Below, in pieces: positions 33,780-45,844 of a DNA stretch of 64,000 nucleotides. Numbering within the stretch: position 1 is the first letter of the stretch; each line of letters starts with the position of its first letter. The DNA is taken from assembly GCA_015501075.1 (NCBI GenBank), contig JADNYJ010000002.1:868001-932000 (forward strand), written 5' to 3'. A program made the position numbers and the translations under genes. The notes beneath the pieces are model-generated. The model saw nothing but the letters and a program-made list of their open reading frames with translations, did not search any database and had not been told where the DNA came from. Source of the stretch: Gymnopilus junonius. Its lineage: Eukaryota > Basidiomycota > Agaricomycetes > Agaricales > Galerinaceae.

Positions 33780-36700
33780 ATGTCTCCTCAGGAGGAGAAC
33801 GATGCTATCTCTGCATTAACTGGATTCTCTATCAGTCATGTTCTTGGAGATCTTGCACTTCCAGTCGGCGATGAACTTTCGAATCGACTAGGAATTTCTG
33901 GCACGTCTGCATTCAACAGGGAACAAATATATAGTGATAAATGGGACGAGGACGACATTGTGGGACCTGAGCAAGGGGAGGACTGGGAAGATGAAATTGA
34001 TAGAGAGATGCGCGAGGAGGAGGAATCCGATGGAACGTCTGTCAAACAAGAAGCTTACTCTCCGAATGGCGTCCGGCGAAAGGAGAAGCGTACCCGTATC
34101 ATCAAACGCTTGGTTGAACGTCCCAAAACCGTATATGAACGGTTTCCTGCATTCGAGAAGGACAAGATTTTGGACTTTAGCGAACTGTTCAAGGGTTATG
34201 CTGTACGAAAGTCGCGCCTCTCCAAGCGCCCATATCAAGGTAAGTTGGAACTGGTCTGTCTAGAAATTGACTCGGTTTACTTTGGCACTAAATAGTGGAG
34301 ACTGTATACCCTCGCAAAAAGGAGAACCCCAGGGGTTTCCTGGATGCCGTGGTTGGTGACGCCAAGAGACAAGTGGAAAGTAAACGGGTCGAAGAAGTGA
34401 TATCATCGGGAAATGTAGAAGCAGACCTGAGAAAGGCTCTAGAGGTATGTTTGGTTCATATGTCTCATACCTAATGTGGAAGATTTAACTTCCCCAAGGA
34501 TCGAGAAAATACCAATGTCCCTGTTAATATGCCATTAGGTGACCGCACTTTCGACCTTGTTCTTTTGTCAAATTGGGAGGATCAAATAGTCTATGAAACT
34601 GAACACGATAATAACCTACCCGCTCCTCCGGCCGCGCAAGAGAATAATCTAACGACTCCCATCAATAAATCCCTCGAGTCTGGCACTTGGACCCAAAGTA
34701 TCATCTGGAGTCCACAAGCACCATTCCGCGATTTTACTCAGTTAGAGTTTAATCATGAAGATGATGTTATTCCTGAAGAACGACCAGTAGAGACAGTTCG
34801 TCCACGGAAAAGGTTACGAACAGAAGGAGGGCAGGTCAAGGATAAGTTCAACCTTTCCAATGATCATTTCTATGAAGTTGCAAAAGATGGCGGGAAGCAT
34901 CGCGTGCGCCAGACATTTGGACAACTTGTGGTTGAGCATGCATACCCTGCTCAAAAGTTGCAATTGCCATTTGTATGTCATAAGCTACATCTCTTCCTAT
35001 CGTCTATCTCACGGACATGTTAGTATAAAACCCGATTATCGAAGCAAGAAGCTCGGTCTTTCCATCGCCCGGCTCTTCAATTCCCGTCGAATATTGAGCT
35101 ACGATTTTCTAAGGTGCGAACTGCTAAGAAGAAAAAGGACAAGGCAGGTCGGAAACTTAGCAAAGGCGGCAATGTTGGCGAAAGTTTACGGAAAACGAGC
35201 GATCTGAGTCTCCGGGATACGTCCAATTTCGTTCTGTGGGAATACTCAGTGCGTTTTTTCCATTTCTATTTGGTTTCTATGGTCTAGAAAGATATCACAG
35301 GAAGAACATCCTCCGATTATTCCCAATTTTGGTATGGGAAGCGTTCTTGTCAATTACTATCGCAAAAAGGACGAAAAGGATGAGCATGTTCCCAAGGTCA
35401 GATAATTTCTGTCTAACTGCCTACCAATGTCCTGATGTGCATCAGGGCGATCTTGGCTTCCCTTTTGTTCTGGAGCCACAAGACGAATCGCCGTTCATGA
35501 AGTTTGGTTACGTATATCCTGGTCAAACTATCCCAGCTTTGTACAACAATCTAATGAGAGCACCTCTCTTCCGTCACAAACCATATCCAACGGATTTCTT
35601 GGTAGTGAGGTAAGTCTAATGTCATTTCTGCACTATGCTGCCTTTTGATATACTTCATGCAGGAGCACAATCAAAGGAGAAACCAAATACTACCCTCGTG
35701 AAATAAAAAACCTCTTCGTCATCGGCCAGACCTATCCTGTCACCGAGGTTCCAGGGCCTCATTCACGGAAGATTACAAACACCATCAAGTACAGGTTACA
35801 GATAATAGCCTTCAAACTTCTTAGGAAAAGTCAAGGGGAACGCCTCAAAATATCGAGGTTGATGAAATACTTTCCGGACCAGAATGAGTTACAAATGAGG
35901 CAAAGATTGAAGGTTTGCACTTGTTCTCAAGCCGTATATTCTCATAGTTGACGTTGTGTGTCAGGAATTCATGGAGTATCATCGACGCGGCCCCCATCAA
36001 GGGTTTTGGCGACTAAAAGCGAACTGGACCATTCCCTCCGACGCGGAAATGCTCAAGATGGTCGGGCCTGAACAGGTAGTCCTCACCGAGAGTATGCAAG
36101 TCGGTCAACGACATCTACAGGATGCCGGATACAGTTTGGCTGACGTTGCTGAGGGCGATGAGTCAAATTTATCCATAGAACAACAGCTGGCGCCCTGGAT
36201 TACGACGAAGAATTTCCTTTTTGCCACACAAGCTAAGGCTATGCTCCGATTACACGGTGAAGGAGACCCGTCTGGCCGTGGAGAAGCATTCAGTTTCATA
36301 AGGATATCCATGAAAGACATCTTTGTCAAAGCTGGTGAGGACTATGATCAAAAAATGGGTATGTTCATGTCTCTTGGATTCACCGCCCAGCCTTTCACTT
36401 CGCTTTCTTTCTCTCATAGCGGAGGCCGAAAATAGGCCTAAATCTGCCCACCGGTACAACGTTGCCGAACAACAATTAATCTACAAGTCGGAAATTGAAC
36501 GCATCTGGAAGGCTCAGTTCGATTCTCTCAGTCGCAAAGATGAGCCACAGCTGACAGAAGACGAGAAGAAAGACTCCAAGAGGATTCCACAAACCTCGGT
36601 TCCCTCGGGTCCTTCTGCCCAGTTTTTCCCTGCATATAGTAGAGGCTCTTCCATGGAACACGAGCGAGAGGGAAGTGTAGGCATTGCGGACAGTAAAACT

Positions 36701-37534
36701 GTCCTGCGGATAAAGAGACTTGTAGGTTGTGTCCTCCTTATTCTCCTACGGCTTTGTTAACTCCTCGTGTCAAATAGGTAGAGGGTGTTTGGCAAACGGA
36801 AATAATTCGAGATCCCGCCGTTATCAAAGCTTACGTGCGCAGTCGACAGGCCATAGAAGAAGAACAGACTCTGGCAGATTCCTTGGCCCCTACTGGTGAT
36901 GCCGACAAAGACAAGCGAGCGAAAAAGAGGTATAAACATATCTTGAGTCACATGGATGATATGCCATACTTACTGGTTGATAGGCTCGAGGAAGAAATTG
37001 CTCGAATGAAAAAGAACCAAGAGCGCCGACTACATAGAAAGAATGCTAAAATTGTCAAAGAGGGTGGCGTTCCCATGCAGCTCAACCGACCTGTCAAACC
37101 TGATACAACGGCGAGCCCTCGTTCACTTTTATTTGTTATCTGAGCTAATAATGCCTACATATTCTCAACAGAGACGTTGTGGCCACTGCGGTCAGATGGG
37201 ACATATGAGTAGGAATTTTTTTCTTCTGTCATACGGACGTCTGTGCTGATGCATCGCGCTCTGTTCTTCAGAAACAAACCGTAAATGTCCTCGCTGGGCC
37301 GAGTTCAATAGCGGTACAGCTCCGACGACGCCGTCCGTTTCAAGCCCACAAGCCTCTACCAACCTACCCAATTTAGGATTCAACCGTGGTCCTTCTAATG
37401 TTTTTGGGCACCCTGCGGCCGTTCCTTCTCCGCTGGCCACCAGTCCTCCCATGTCAGCTATGGACGATGATGTCATTCCTGGAACCCCGTCTGGTTCGGC
37501 GCCCAAAATTAAATTGACGTTGAAACGGACTTGA
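33780..37534 (+). CDS. TAF1: TFIID subunit TAF1
   Basis: Largest TFIID subunit, which contacts TBP and promoter DNA. The start at 33780 reads MSPQEENDAISALTGFSISH, followed by acidic TAND-like sequence (WDEDDIVGPEQGEDWEDEID). The DUF3591 core is recognisable: VYERFPAFEKDKILDFSELF, PFRDFTQLEFNHEDD, LSNDHFYEVAKDGG, LRFSKVR, DTSNFVLWEYSEEHPPIIPN, FGMGSVLVNYYRK, FGYVYPGQTIPALYNNLMRA, FLVVRSTIKGETKYYPREI, FVIGQTYPVTEVPGPHSRK, HQGFWRLK. The C-terminus has a helical DKRAKKRYKHILSH segment and a zinc knuckle (RRCGHCGQMGHM, then NRKCP across an intron). No bromodomain is present, as usual for fungal TAF1. About twelve exons; the stop is at 37532-37534. Confidence 0.96.
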
Positions 37535-37816
37535 TCGATTACCTTTGTTGTCTACTAGGTACTATGTAATATTTCGCTATCGTGTTTTGTATTGTAAGTT
37601 ATTAATTACGTGCGCTTGTACATATTTTTTCGCCTTTCGCATGCGTGATAACGCATGAAAACGAACCCATCTATGTGAATGCAAATGATTTTCAATCAGA
37701 ATTCAAAGCCCAGATACATAAGTGGGTGAACTAACATGACAGAAAATAGTAGAAAGAGCAAAGTTCAAGTGAGAAAGAAAAATGAATAAAGGTAGAGCAA
37801 AAACTGGGACAATGAC

Positions 37817-40088
37817 TCATGAGGTCATCTCAACATCTCGGTCTCGCAAGGCACTCCCAAACCGTGACTTGAAATCCTTGTTAATACTGATGAGGAGATT
37901 CAATATGAGGTCCGCATGACGTTTGCGTTCTTCTGTAGAAATATCCTTCGCACGATCAAGCTCGATGCGACCAACGTTGCGCGACAGATCGTCGGGATCA
38001 GGAGAGAGCGCGGTAGGCGCAATTGAGTGAATACTAGGCAAAACCGTCGCCTGGGTGCGAGGCGACGAGTGAGTCGAGCTCGGCGTAGATTCTCTCGACG
38101 CTCTAGAGGGTGATGGTGGTGAGGGTGATCTATACATCTTACTAAGTGGGGGAAGCTTGTACTGAATGTCGCCTGACGTAAGAAGGGGATACAAAGAACC
38201 GGGTTTAGATAGAGAAGAGGACGAAGAAGACGGCGGCGTGCGATGCGATGCGAGTGGCAGTTTGGGTTCGACAGGTGGCGGAGGTCGATCTAGCGGGTGA
38301 GAACTGGAAGATGGCACCGACTTGAGCTGGATCATGGGTCGTACGCTCTTGGTCATATATTCGGGAGGGGCAAGGTGTGCAACGGCGCCCATACCCCGAG
38401 AAGGGCGGAGGTAGTCAAATGGCACATCGGGCATAGCCATGGGCACCTGAGGAGGTGTTGTAGTCGCAGGTGTCGACACGGTCGAGTGAGGAGAACTAGT
38501 CTCAAGAGGAGGTGTAGGCTGGTGATAACTGTGTTGACTGGAGAAATGACCAGACGCGGAAGGATACTTGTGATGGGGCCGGCGATACTCATTTGAGGTA
38601 TATGCTAGAGCGGGGTCCGTCATAGCCGAGTACATATTACTGTACTGATTTTGCTGCGTCATGGAGGAATGACTCGGGCGAGAAGAGTAACCCATGCTGC
38701 TGCTCGCGTACTGCTGTTGGGTGCTGGTCCCATAAGGGCTTTCAGCAAAATTAGAGTTGCCTACTGGCAAGCCTGGCATACCCGCCAAACCGAGCTGGCT
38801 CAAACTATTGGCGTCAAAGTATGAATCGACAGTGAAGTTGGAATGGGAAGGAGGCTGTTGTTGTTGAGGACGGCCACTGCTGCCAGACACATCACGACCA
38901 AGAGCGACAAGGAATTCGTTGACGGCGGCAAGCTCTTCTGGAGTGCGAATATCAAGTGAGACAGAGCGGGGATTAAAATTTGGAGAGAGTTGACCGCCGT
39001 TCTGATATGCAAGGGTGTTCAAACGCTCGGCCATACCTAATGGACGAATATTAGACGGCAATGCATGAGTGGTAATGAACAATGACTGACGAGGGTCGTA
39101 AGAGGGATTGACGCGACGCTTCTTCATGTCGGTGAAAAAGTCTTCGACATGATAATCATGGGAGCGCTTGGAGCCTGCGGTGACAGAAGTCGTATCGGAC
39201 CTCAGAACATCCCAAGGAGAGAGAGGATTAGAGTGCATGAACATCTGACTGGAGGATGCATGGTGATGAGAGTGAGGTTGGGCAGAAGCATGGGCTAATT
39301 CTGGAGAAGGCGTGGGTAAAAGAGTCAAATGGGCAGCTGTTAGTACGGGTTGAGTGGTAGTGGCGAAAAGTTGAAGGGAAAAAGAGACGAACCGTCCGAT
39401 GAGGAGGAAGAATTTGACTTTGCCCTGACGTCGGACTCTCTGATAGGGGAATCGGAAGGGGGATACCTTGACTGTGGATCGGGATTCCTCGGAGCGGAAT
39501 CGCCGCGCACACGGGAAACATAAGCGGGATCTACGACAGTGATAGCTTTTGAGTGCTTGTGTTGCTGGTGATGTTCTTCGGTATGTATCTTCTCGTGCTT
39601 CTTGAGGTCTTGGGGACGCTTAAACGACTTTTTGCAGATCTGATCGCAGGTTAAATATAAAAGTAACGTGATGAAGCAGACAAGGGGTGATTACCTCGCA
39701 AACGTGGGGTTTGAGAGGAGTATGGACTAGATGAAAGAGAGGTATGAGGAGCGGAGAGAGAAGAAGAGGGAAGAGAAAAAGGACCTCTGAGATGACTGGT
39801 GATGTGGTCACGCTTTGCACAGGTGGTTCCGCAGTCCTTCCACTTGCAGGTGAGACAGAGATTGTTTGTGCTCTTCCTGCCAATGTGGTCATTGCAGAGA
39901 TGGCCATAGAGGGTCTCTGGGTCGACAAAGGCCTGCAGGCAGTCCTGCCAGAGACACCTGTGGGCGGGGTCGTGGGTGTCGGGCGGGGGAGAGGCAGAGA
40001 TTGTTGCGGAAGGGGAAGGGGGGAGGGCGGGGGACATTTGAAAGTAGGAGTAGGAGTAGGAGTAGGGAGGGAATCGGCTGATGCTCAT
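37817..40088 (-). CDS. pacC/RIM101: pH-response transcription factor PacC/Rim101
   Basis: Zinc-finger regulator activated at alkaline pH by the Pal/Rim pathway. The start at 40088 gives [20 protein letters not shown], a Tyr/Ser tandem. Three C2H2 fingers follow: [20 protein letters not shown] with [26 protein letters not shown], and after two introns [20 protein letters not shown]. The linker VHTPLKPH is the PacC signature. Downstream are Ser/Pro/Gln-rich stretches, the conserved [20 protein letters not shown], close to the PacC processing-box region, and the C-terminal helix [17 protein letters not shown]. Introns: two in the finger region and at least one near 39,400. Four GCCAAG motifs lie 30-82 bp upstream of the ATG. 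Confidence 0.96.
40044..40065. repeat. Short tandem GTAGGA repeat encoding Ser-Tyr repeats in PacC
   Basis: Six-base unit repeated about 3.5 times inside the first codons of PacC; on the minus strand it encodes alternating Tyr and Ser. Probably slippage-prone. Confidence 0.8.
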
Positions 40089-40117
40089 CTTGTTTTAAAC
40101 CTCTTACTGTATTTTCT

Positions 40118-40170
40118 GCCAAGCCACGTCCGATCGATGGAGGCCAAGAGAAAGCCAAGAAATGCTTGGC
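40118..40170. promoter_or_regulatory. Cluster of four PacC/Rim101 GCCAAG sites upstream of the PacC gene
   Basis: GCCAAG occurs at 40118-40123, 40143-40148 and 40154-40159, and its reverse complement CTTGGC at 40165-40170. The consensus PacC site is GCCARG. All four sit in 53 bp between the PacC ATG (40088) and the stop of the upstream light-chain gene (40234). The first is preceded by T, giving TGCCAAG, the yeast Rim101 form. Function is inferred from the consensus and position: direct autoregulation. Confidence 0.7.
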
Positions 40171-40233
40171 TCCCCTGAATCACCCTTTCTCGGGGTCTCT
40201 CGGCATCCCGGCTGCTTTCTAACTCCGACTACA

Positions 40234-40932
40234 CTACAGACTACTCTCCTCCGTGTCGTTCACCCGCAGCACCTTGACCCACTCCCGGTAGTTGAAATTC
40301 CCCTGCCGGTCCGTAAAGGCGCCCTTGAATACACGCTCCATCTCCAGTCTCTCTTGTCAGCTTTTTTCTCTTTCTTTCGACTGTCTCTGCTTACCTCTTC
40401 CTCGTCCATCCGCTCCCCGACTTCCCCAAGCCACTTCTTCATCTCCTCCACCCGCACCAATCCAGAGTCGTTCTCGTCAAATGACCCAAACGCCTCCAGC
40501 AACTCCGCCTCCGTGTCAAATTCAAACAGCCTCTCGCTCATCATCGTCAGAAACATCGTAAAGTTGATCCCCCGCTCGACATTCGACTCTTCATACGATG
40601 ACGTCCGACTATGCGTCCCCGGCCGTGCACTCAACAGCTCATCCATCATTTGCTTCGAGGGCGAGATCCCTGCGGGGCTTCAGTCAGCTCAGTCTCCGCT
40701 CCGACAGCACCTACTCACCTAGACTCGCAAAGATCTCCTTCAAGTCACTCTCATTAACCCATCCATCCTTGTCGTGATCAATCAGCTGAAAGGCTTCTTT
40801 GAATTGCTGGATTTGTGGAGCTTGGAACAAAGAGAACACCCCGGACGGCTCCCGCCGTGCTCGCGACTTTTGCGCTTTCGATAACTTGGATGGCGTAACA
40901 CCTGCAGAAAGGTAATCGGGATAACGCGACAT
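40234..40932 (-). CDS. Myosin regulatory light chain, EF-hand protein
   Basis: Light chain of type II myosin, acting in the cytokinetic ring. The start is Met 40932 (MSRYPDYLSAGVTPSKLSK); another Met lies 4 codons upstream. The N-terminal extension RARREPSGVFSLF precedes EF-hand 1, IDHDKDGWVNESDLKEIF, which has a normal calcium loop (D-D-D-W..E-like). The second half has LLEAFGSFDENDSGLVRVEE and, after an intron, the degenerate hand MERVFKGAFTDRQGNFNYRE with WVKVLRV. This order and the GNFNYREW motif are typical of regulatory rather than essential light chains. The stop at 40234 is 146 bp upstream of the PacC ATG, so the two genes are tandem on the minus strand. Confidence 0.9.
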
Positions 40933-42982
40933 GGTTGAGAGCAAGGTCCAGCTACGAAGACTTGAATACGTGATGAGAGATGTCCAAGTTTGTCTTCGTT
41001 GTCAATCAACATGAACGCAAGGAACTGATTGTGGCTGTGCCATTACATTTACGTTGGACTGGGCTTGGTGCCAAGCTTTCCTTGGTCCCCTGCTCGGAGA
41101 AAAGGCTTCCTTGAAGCCAAAAAAGCCTTGGCTCGTGCCGTTGCTATTAAACTCAGAATTTATGTCCTTCGGAATAGCATCGGCAGCTACGGGTTGATGA
41201 CGGTGTCAATTGACGCCCTCTTGTCCTTTTTCCTCTTCGAGGAGATCATGGGCGCATCACGCAATACCATCTTTGATATCATTATTACCGTGATTTTATT
41301 TCATGGCTCGAGAATAGATTGGACGTTCCCTCACTTGACATTGGCCTTTGCCCAGTTGCCCAGCCAAGGGTAGGCTAAGGTCGCGACCCGGAAATTCACA
41401 CAAATAAATAACGATGTGCAGATATTATAGCTACGCAGTCCGGCTTAGCTCCGTGCTGTGGTGCTATGCGGGAAAGTGAGTTGCAAAGTAACGAGCTGCG
41501 CATTGAAGTAAATTCAGACATGTCAGGGCAAAGACATGATCTGCTTGGCAAGCTTTCATTTTCATCGAGTAAGGCATAGAGTACTCAGGAAAAGTACGCT
41601 GCCGACGAGTATATCGAGTGCAAGGCGTCTTTAATTATCTTGGTGTGAACTTTCTCCATATGATACTCAACGACCAACTCTTGGAGGCCAAGAGAGACCA
41701 AGCTCTTCGGTACCGTTCCGTATACAATATAGGAACCTGGGCAGAAGACATGCATTTAAACCACCTTGGCAAGGTTGGAATAAACTCGATGAACGCCCAG
41801 GCGCTCGGCATCGTTATCAGCCCCCGGATCGCTCTTGGCCAAAAATGACGCAGTGATGACGGAACGGGTTCCGACTTTGTATCCCTTAGGAAAAAAATGA
41901 AACAGTTGGCTTTCCCATGGCGTTCTTGGGACAGAGTGCCTGTAGTAGTAGGAGTTACACGCAGACGCAGACTAGGCAAGTGAATTCCGTGTGAGATTTT
42001 TGGGTAATCATAAGCATGCATATGCTACTTTCTAGTAGGTAGCTATTTTGTCAGGTGAATGACATTTTATGGGCAGGATTATCCAGCCGTTCCCTCAGGC
42101 CGAATTTTAACAAATTTATCTCTAAGGAACCACTGTTTCGTGGGTTCCCTAAGTGAACAGCGAAGGTGAGTTAGTATTTTGTTAACTCAATGAAATAGTG
42201 GCAAGTACTCCAATTGATGGTACCTTGGTGCTTACATTCTATTGTAATTTCAGGAGTTATGAGTTGGAGATTGATATCATTCGTTATTCCATAGTAATGT
42301 TTGAACTACATACTGAGGGTGGTAAGATAAAGTAAAACGTGACCCAAAGCCTCAGGCATACTGTATTTGGAAATTAGTGGGCACTCGTCGAGCGCCTCTC
42401 TCATGCCAAGACCAGAATCCGCTTTTGCCGACACATACTTCAACTAAAAATGTCTTCCAAATATGTAGCTGATGCGTGCGTATTGCATGCATTGGACCAG
42501 ACCGAGACAGACGTTGCGAATCCTTATTATAAGTACGAACGCACAAGCCACATCCAGTTTTAACGACCATTTAATTGTGTTATGTATCAATACAGTAGTA
42601 CTAGTAGATGCGAAGGAGAGACTACGAGGAATGAAGCACAACTCGATGACGCCAAAACACGAAGTTGAGAACGGAAAGGAACAAAGCAAACTCGCAAACA
42701 GCCCGGTTCTCAAAGCCAAGGAGAAAAAAAATACAAAGGAATAAAAATGTGAATGCTTCAGAGCCGGGTATGATCATGATATCAAATGATAATACAGCAT
42801 AAAAGAGAGTCGCTGACAGATTTTTAGGCTGGTGCCTGCGAGTTAGAAGACGTAAAGGAGAGATAAAGAAAGGAAGAAAAAGGCAGAATCGATTAGTTTG
42901 GCCATGCAATGGCTGCAAACTACCAGGACTCCACTGCATCTAACGAAATAAGATAGTCGTACGCTTCCGAACGTCAGGCTTT
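40933..42982. other. Gene-poor interval, about 2 kb
   Basis: ORFs of 60-128 codons exist on both strands (for example 41029-41373 on + and 41635-42021 on -) but none shows domain, codon or splice support. Further GCCAAG/CTTGGC hexamers occur at 41070-41075 and 41127-41132. A short inverted repeat, aggaacc...gggttccct, lies at about 42125-42150. No transposon ends or RNA genes were recognised. Confidence 0.5.
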
Positions 42983-43021
42983 TCAGTTAAGAAAAGCCCG
43001 CCTTCCTTTGTTGCTACCCCG

Positions 43022-43045
43022 GTTGTTGTTGTTGTTGTTGTTGTT
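43022..43045. repeat. (GTT)8 microsatellite encoding an Asn run
   Basis: Eight perfect GTT units; on the minus strand they encode poly-Asn in the tail of the secreted-protein gene. Confidence 0.95.
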
Positions 43046-44095
43046 CTTGCTAGGGGGGGCGTTGTTATTCTTGTTAGCAGGAGGAGCGACAACCTTGGCC
43101 CCGATGCACCGTTGACGACAGGCGCTTTGCCGTCCTCTGTGACAGTAAACTAGAGAGGGATGTCAGCATCATGAATATTCAGACGATGATCTTGCGACAC
43201 ATACGTAGATAGTATCATCCAGAGATCCGTGCTGAGCAACGGGAACGATAGCAGGCTGATGGTTGGCAGCAGTGTTGATGGAAGACAGCTTGTAGACTCC
43301 GGAGCGAGACCACTGTCGACAGAGGCGGTCAATTGTCCGTTAACGGCGGCAGCATTCAGACCCTTAAAAAAGGCGAACTTCCTGGGATCAGTTGGTGTAG
43401 TATCAGTGAGGGAAGTCAATTGCTCGATGACGACATGAGAGTGTCCTTGGATCTGCCCTTGACCGTTAAGTTGTTGGGGGCAGAGAAGTAATTCTCCTGG
43501 GCGTTGACGAAGTGACCAGTCTCCAAATTCTGTATGTTCATTTGGATGGTGAACGACTGGTTGGCCTTGACCGTTCCAAAGTTCGGGGGAAGGCGAACTT
43601 GGCCGACGGCATGTTATCTGTCGAGGGGATAACACCAATGGGGCGGGGTTACATGAACCCGTCGTGATCTGCTTGCCATTGGTGATGGGCAAGTTAGGGA
43701 CAGTCAAACAGAAATTGATGAAATTGTTCGACGATGTTAAGGAAGCGACTTGACGGCCGTTGGGACGTCTTGACCGTCATTCTCAAATCCAGTAGCAAGA
43801 ACACGGGGGTCAAGAGCTGAGAATTAATAGCATATCAGTAACTGTCCCAGAATTAAAATAGAACGCAAATTATAGATACGGACTTAAAGAGCTCTGAGGA
43901 TCGTTGTTGTTATTCTGTCCCACAGTATTATTCTTGCCGCTGTTGTTATTGCTTCCAGTGCTACCAGTGCTCTTTGCAGTTGCGGTGGCCTGCGCGGAGG
44001 AGGTAACCTTCGAACCATTACCATCTTTATATCAAAATAATTCGAGTAAGCCACAAGTCAAGCAGGGTTATAAATTACTTACTAGAGCCCTTCCC

Positions 44096-44132
44096 GTTGT
44101 TATTGTTGTTGTTGTTGTTGTTGTTGTTGTTC
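44096..44132. repeat. GTT microsatellite encoding an Asn run
   Basis: About twelve GTT units with one interruption (TATTG); on the minus strand this is a poly-Asn run in the N-terminal linker of the secreted-protein gene. A shorter one lies at about 44278-44292. Confidence 0.93.
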
Positions 44133-44380
44133 GAGAGAAGGCTGCTGCCGGTGTTGGCAGATCCCTTTGCAGTCACTGTAACGGTGTGTACAACAGTTTG
44201 AGGTGACTATGCTACGGATCAGTTTGTAGAAAAATATTACAGGTGTTCATAACCTACAGAACATTGCTCATTATTCTTGTTGTTGTTGTTGCGCTGCTCG
44301 TTAGGCTGGAAACGATTTGGAAGCGCTTGAGCAGTGAGAGAAAGCGACAAGAAAGCGACAAGGATGGACTTGGACAACAT

Positions 44381-45844
44381 TTTGACAACGAAGGGGGAAT
44401 ATAAAGAAAGGTTGGGATGAAAGAACGGTTTGCGTTGCGAGCTTGGGACTATCGAAGTTCTAGAGACGCAGTAGAATGAAGCAAACGACACCGGTGTCGG
44501 GCTATCGTAAACCTTCGGCGCACTGGGCGTCTGCCTTTGGCAAAGAGAAGGAAGTAAGGAAGTAAAGGGGAAGAAAGAATGAGCAAGGATTTGCTTGGCT
44601 CGTGCCTTATAAGCCCTGCTCGGACCTGTGTCCCATCATTGTGTCACACGGATGTTTTTCCCGGCCGCTTTCTCCTCCTCCGAGGCAACCAGTCTGCTAA
44701 ATGGAATGCAACTTCGAAATGGGTTACCTTTTGCCCTGACCCCTTCCTACTGTCTCTGTCCTTTTTCCTGAACCCTACCTGTATAGTCAAACGCATTCGA
44801 GAACCAGCCTAAATTTGCTTATTTCGGTAATTGAACAGAATCTTTGTGCCAACACGGGTCTGAAGGCCGTCGACATCTGTAGACGTTCGTCGTTATGCAG
44901 GCTGATTATGGCTAATTATATCTCGATTACCCCAGGATAATCATGCCAGCGTGCCAACTGCCAGTCCGCGTATCCCAGCGTATCCCTTTTCAGCCGGAGG
45001 TCCATGAGGTAAACCTGTTGTGCAGATGTCGGAGGATGTCGGTTTGCATACGCTCACTGAGCTTCAACACAAGTCAGCCTTTAGGATCACTGTAAAGAGC
45101 AATGATGGCAGAGAGACCAGGTCTTCATTGATTCTTCGTTGGTGATCGCTATGTACAACTTGAAAGTCGGTATGTCATCCGAGTTTGGAGGTCATAAAAG
45201 TTTTGTACATTGGTGATTCTGAAGCCTACCTTCAAACCCGTTTGATTTTGGGATGCTTTTTGTTAGTATGTGCCCTTTAGCGGCAATTCGGCAAGAGCAT
45301 CGAGTGCCTGAAACTGTACTTGGGCGCTCGTCTTTCATTGCATATATCGGTTTGCTGATGGCGAAAACAAATGTTAAATCAAACCGAGCCACGAATTTTA
45401 AAGCAACAAGGCAGTTCAATGATAAAACTTGCTAGAACTTGAGAGATCAAGTCGACATCTCTGATGGAATAAGAGGACCGGGTTTAACTCTGTAGATGTG
45501 CGGTTGATCCACAGCCTTTGGTAAGATACCGAAAGTATGGAAAATGACAAGCTGCCAACTTGTAAAACTGCTACTTAGTCGGTGTTTTTACGCTGTCAGA
45601 TTGAGAGATTGGCGTTGAGAATGCAAAATGGCCAGGCAGGCAAACCCCATTTAGGCTTGCCAATGCCATTGGCCAAGTTCCATTACATCACGTGGTTGTC
45701 AATCACGTCGTGACACTCGTGACTTGACTCCCCCTGTGCTTTGAACTTTCTCCTCTACACGGCCTTTCATTTCCTTTTGAACAGAACTAGTAACATTCCG
45801 CTCGTTGCCTATATTTTTTGCTGTTAAAAGACGTCTTCAAGCGG
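44381..45844. other. Intergenic region between the Asn-rich secreted-protein gene and the PI-PLC-like gene
   Basis: No supported gene in about 1.46 kb. It contains purine-rich GGAAGTAAGGAAGTAAAGG at about 44549-44570 and a CTTGGC hexamer at 44594-44599. The ORFs present (for example 45192-45419 on -) have no recognisable content. Confidence 0.5.

Larger units (their letters stand above)
42983..44380 (-). pseudogene. Asn-rich secreted protein gene with at least six reading-frame breaks
   Basis: Homologous by eye to an Agaricomycete family of Asn-rich extracellular proteins. Met 44380 opens a signal peptide, MLSKSILVAFLSLSLTAQAL, then Asn runs. The mature part contains LDPRVLATGFENDGQDVPTA, SSNNFINFCLTVPNLPITNG, DNMPSAKFAFP, PNFGTVKANQSFTIQ with NLETGHFVNAQENYF, GQIQGHSHVVIEQLTSL with FAFFKGLNAAAVNG, YKLSSINTAANHQPAIVPV and FTVTEDGKAPVVNG, and an Asn-rich tail to the stop at 42983. 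These blocks are in the expected order but change frame near 43752 (stop TAA at 43737-43739), 43639, 43586, 43478, 43299 and 43100. Four of the six lie in runs of four or five C/G. It is a pseudogene, or the bases are wrong at homopolymers. Confidence 0.75.

Noticed and set aside
41029..41373. 114-codon ORF on the plus strand in the gene-poor interval
   Set aside because: No homology recognised, hydrophobic patches irregular, no splice or context support; treated as chance ORF.
41635..42021. 128-codon ORF on the minus strand, with an opposing 76-codon ORF
   Set aside because: Both strands are open by chance in the same stretch and neither has a recognisable domain.
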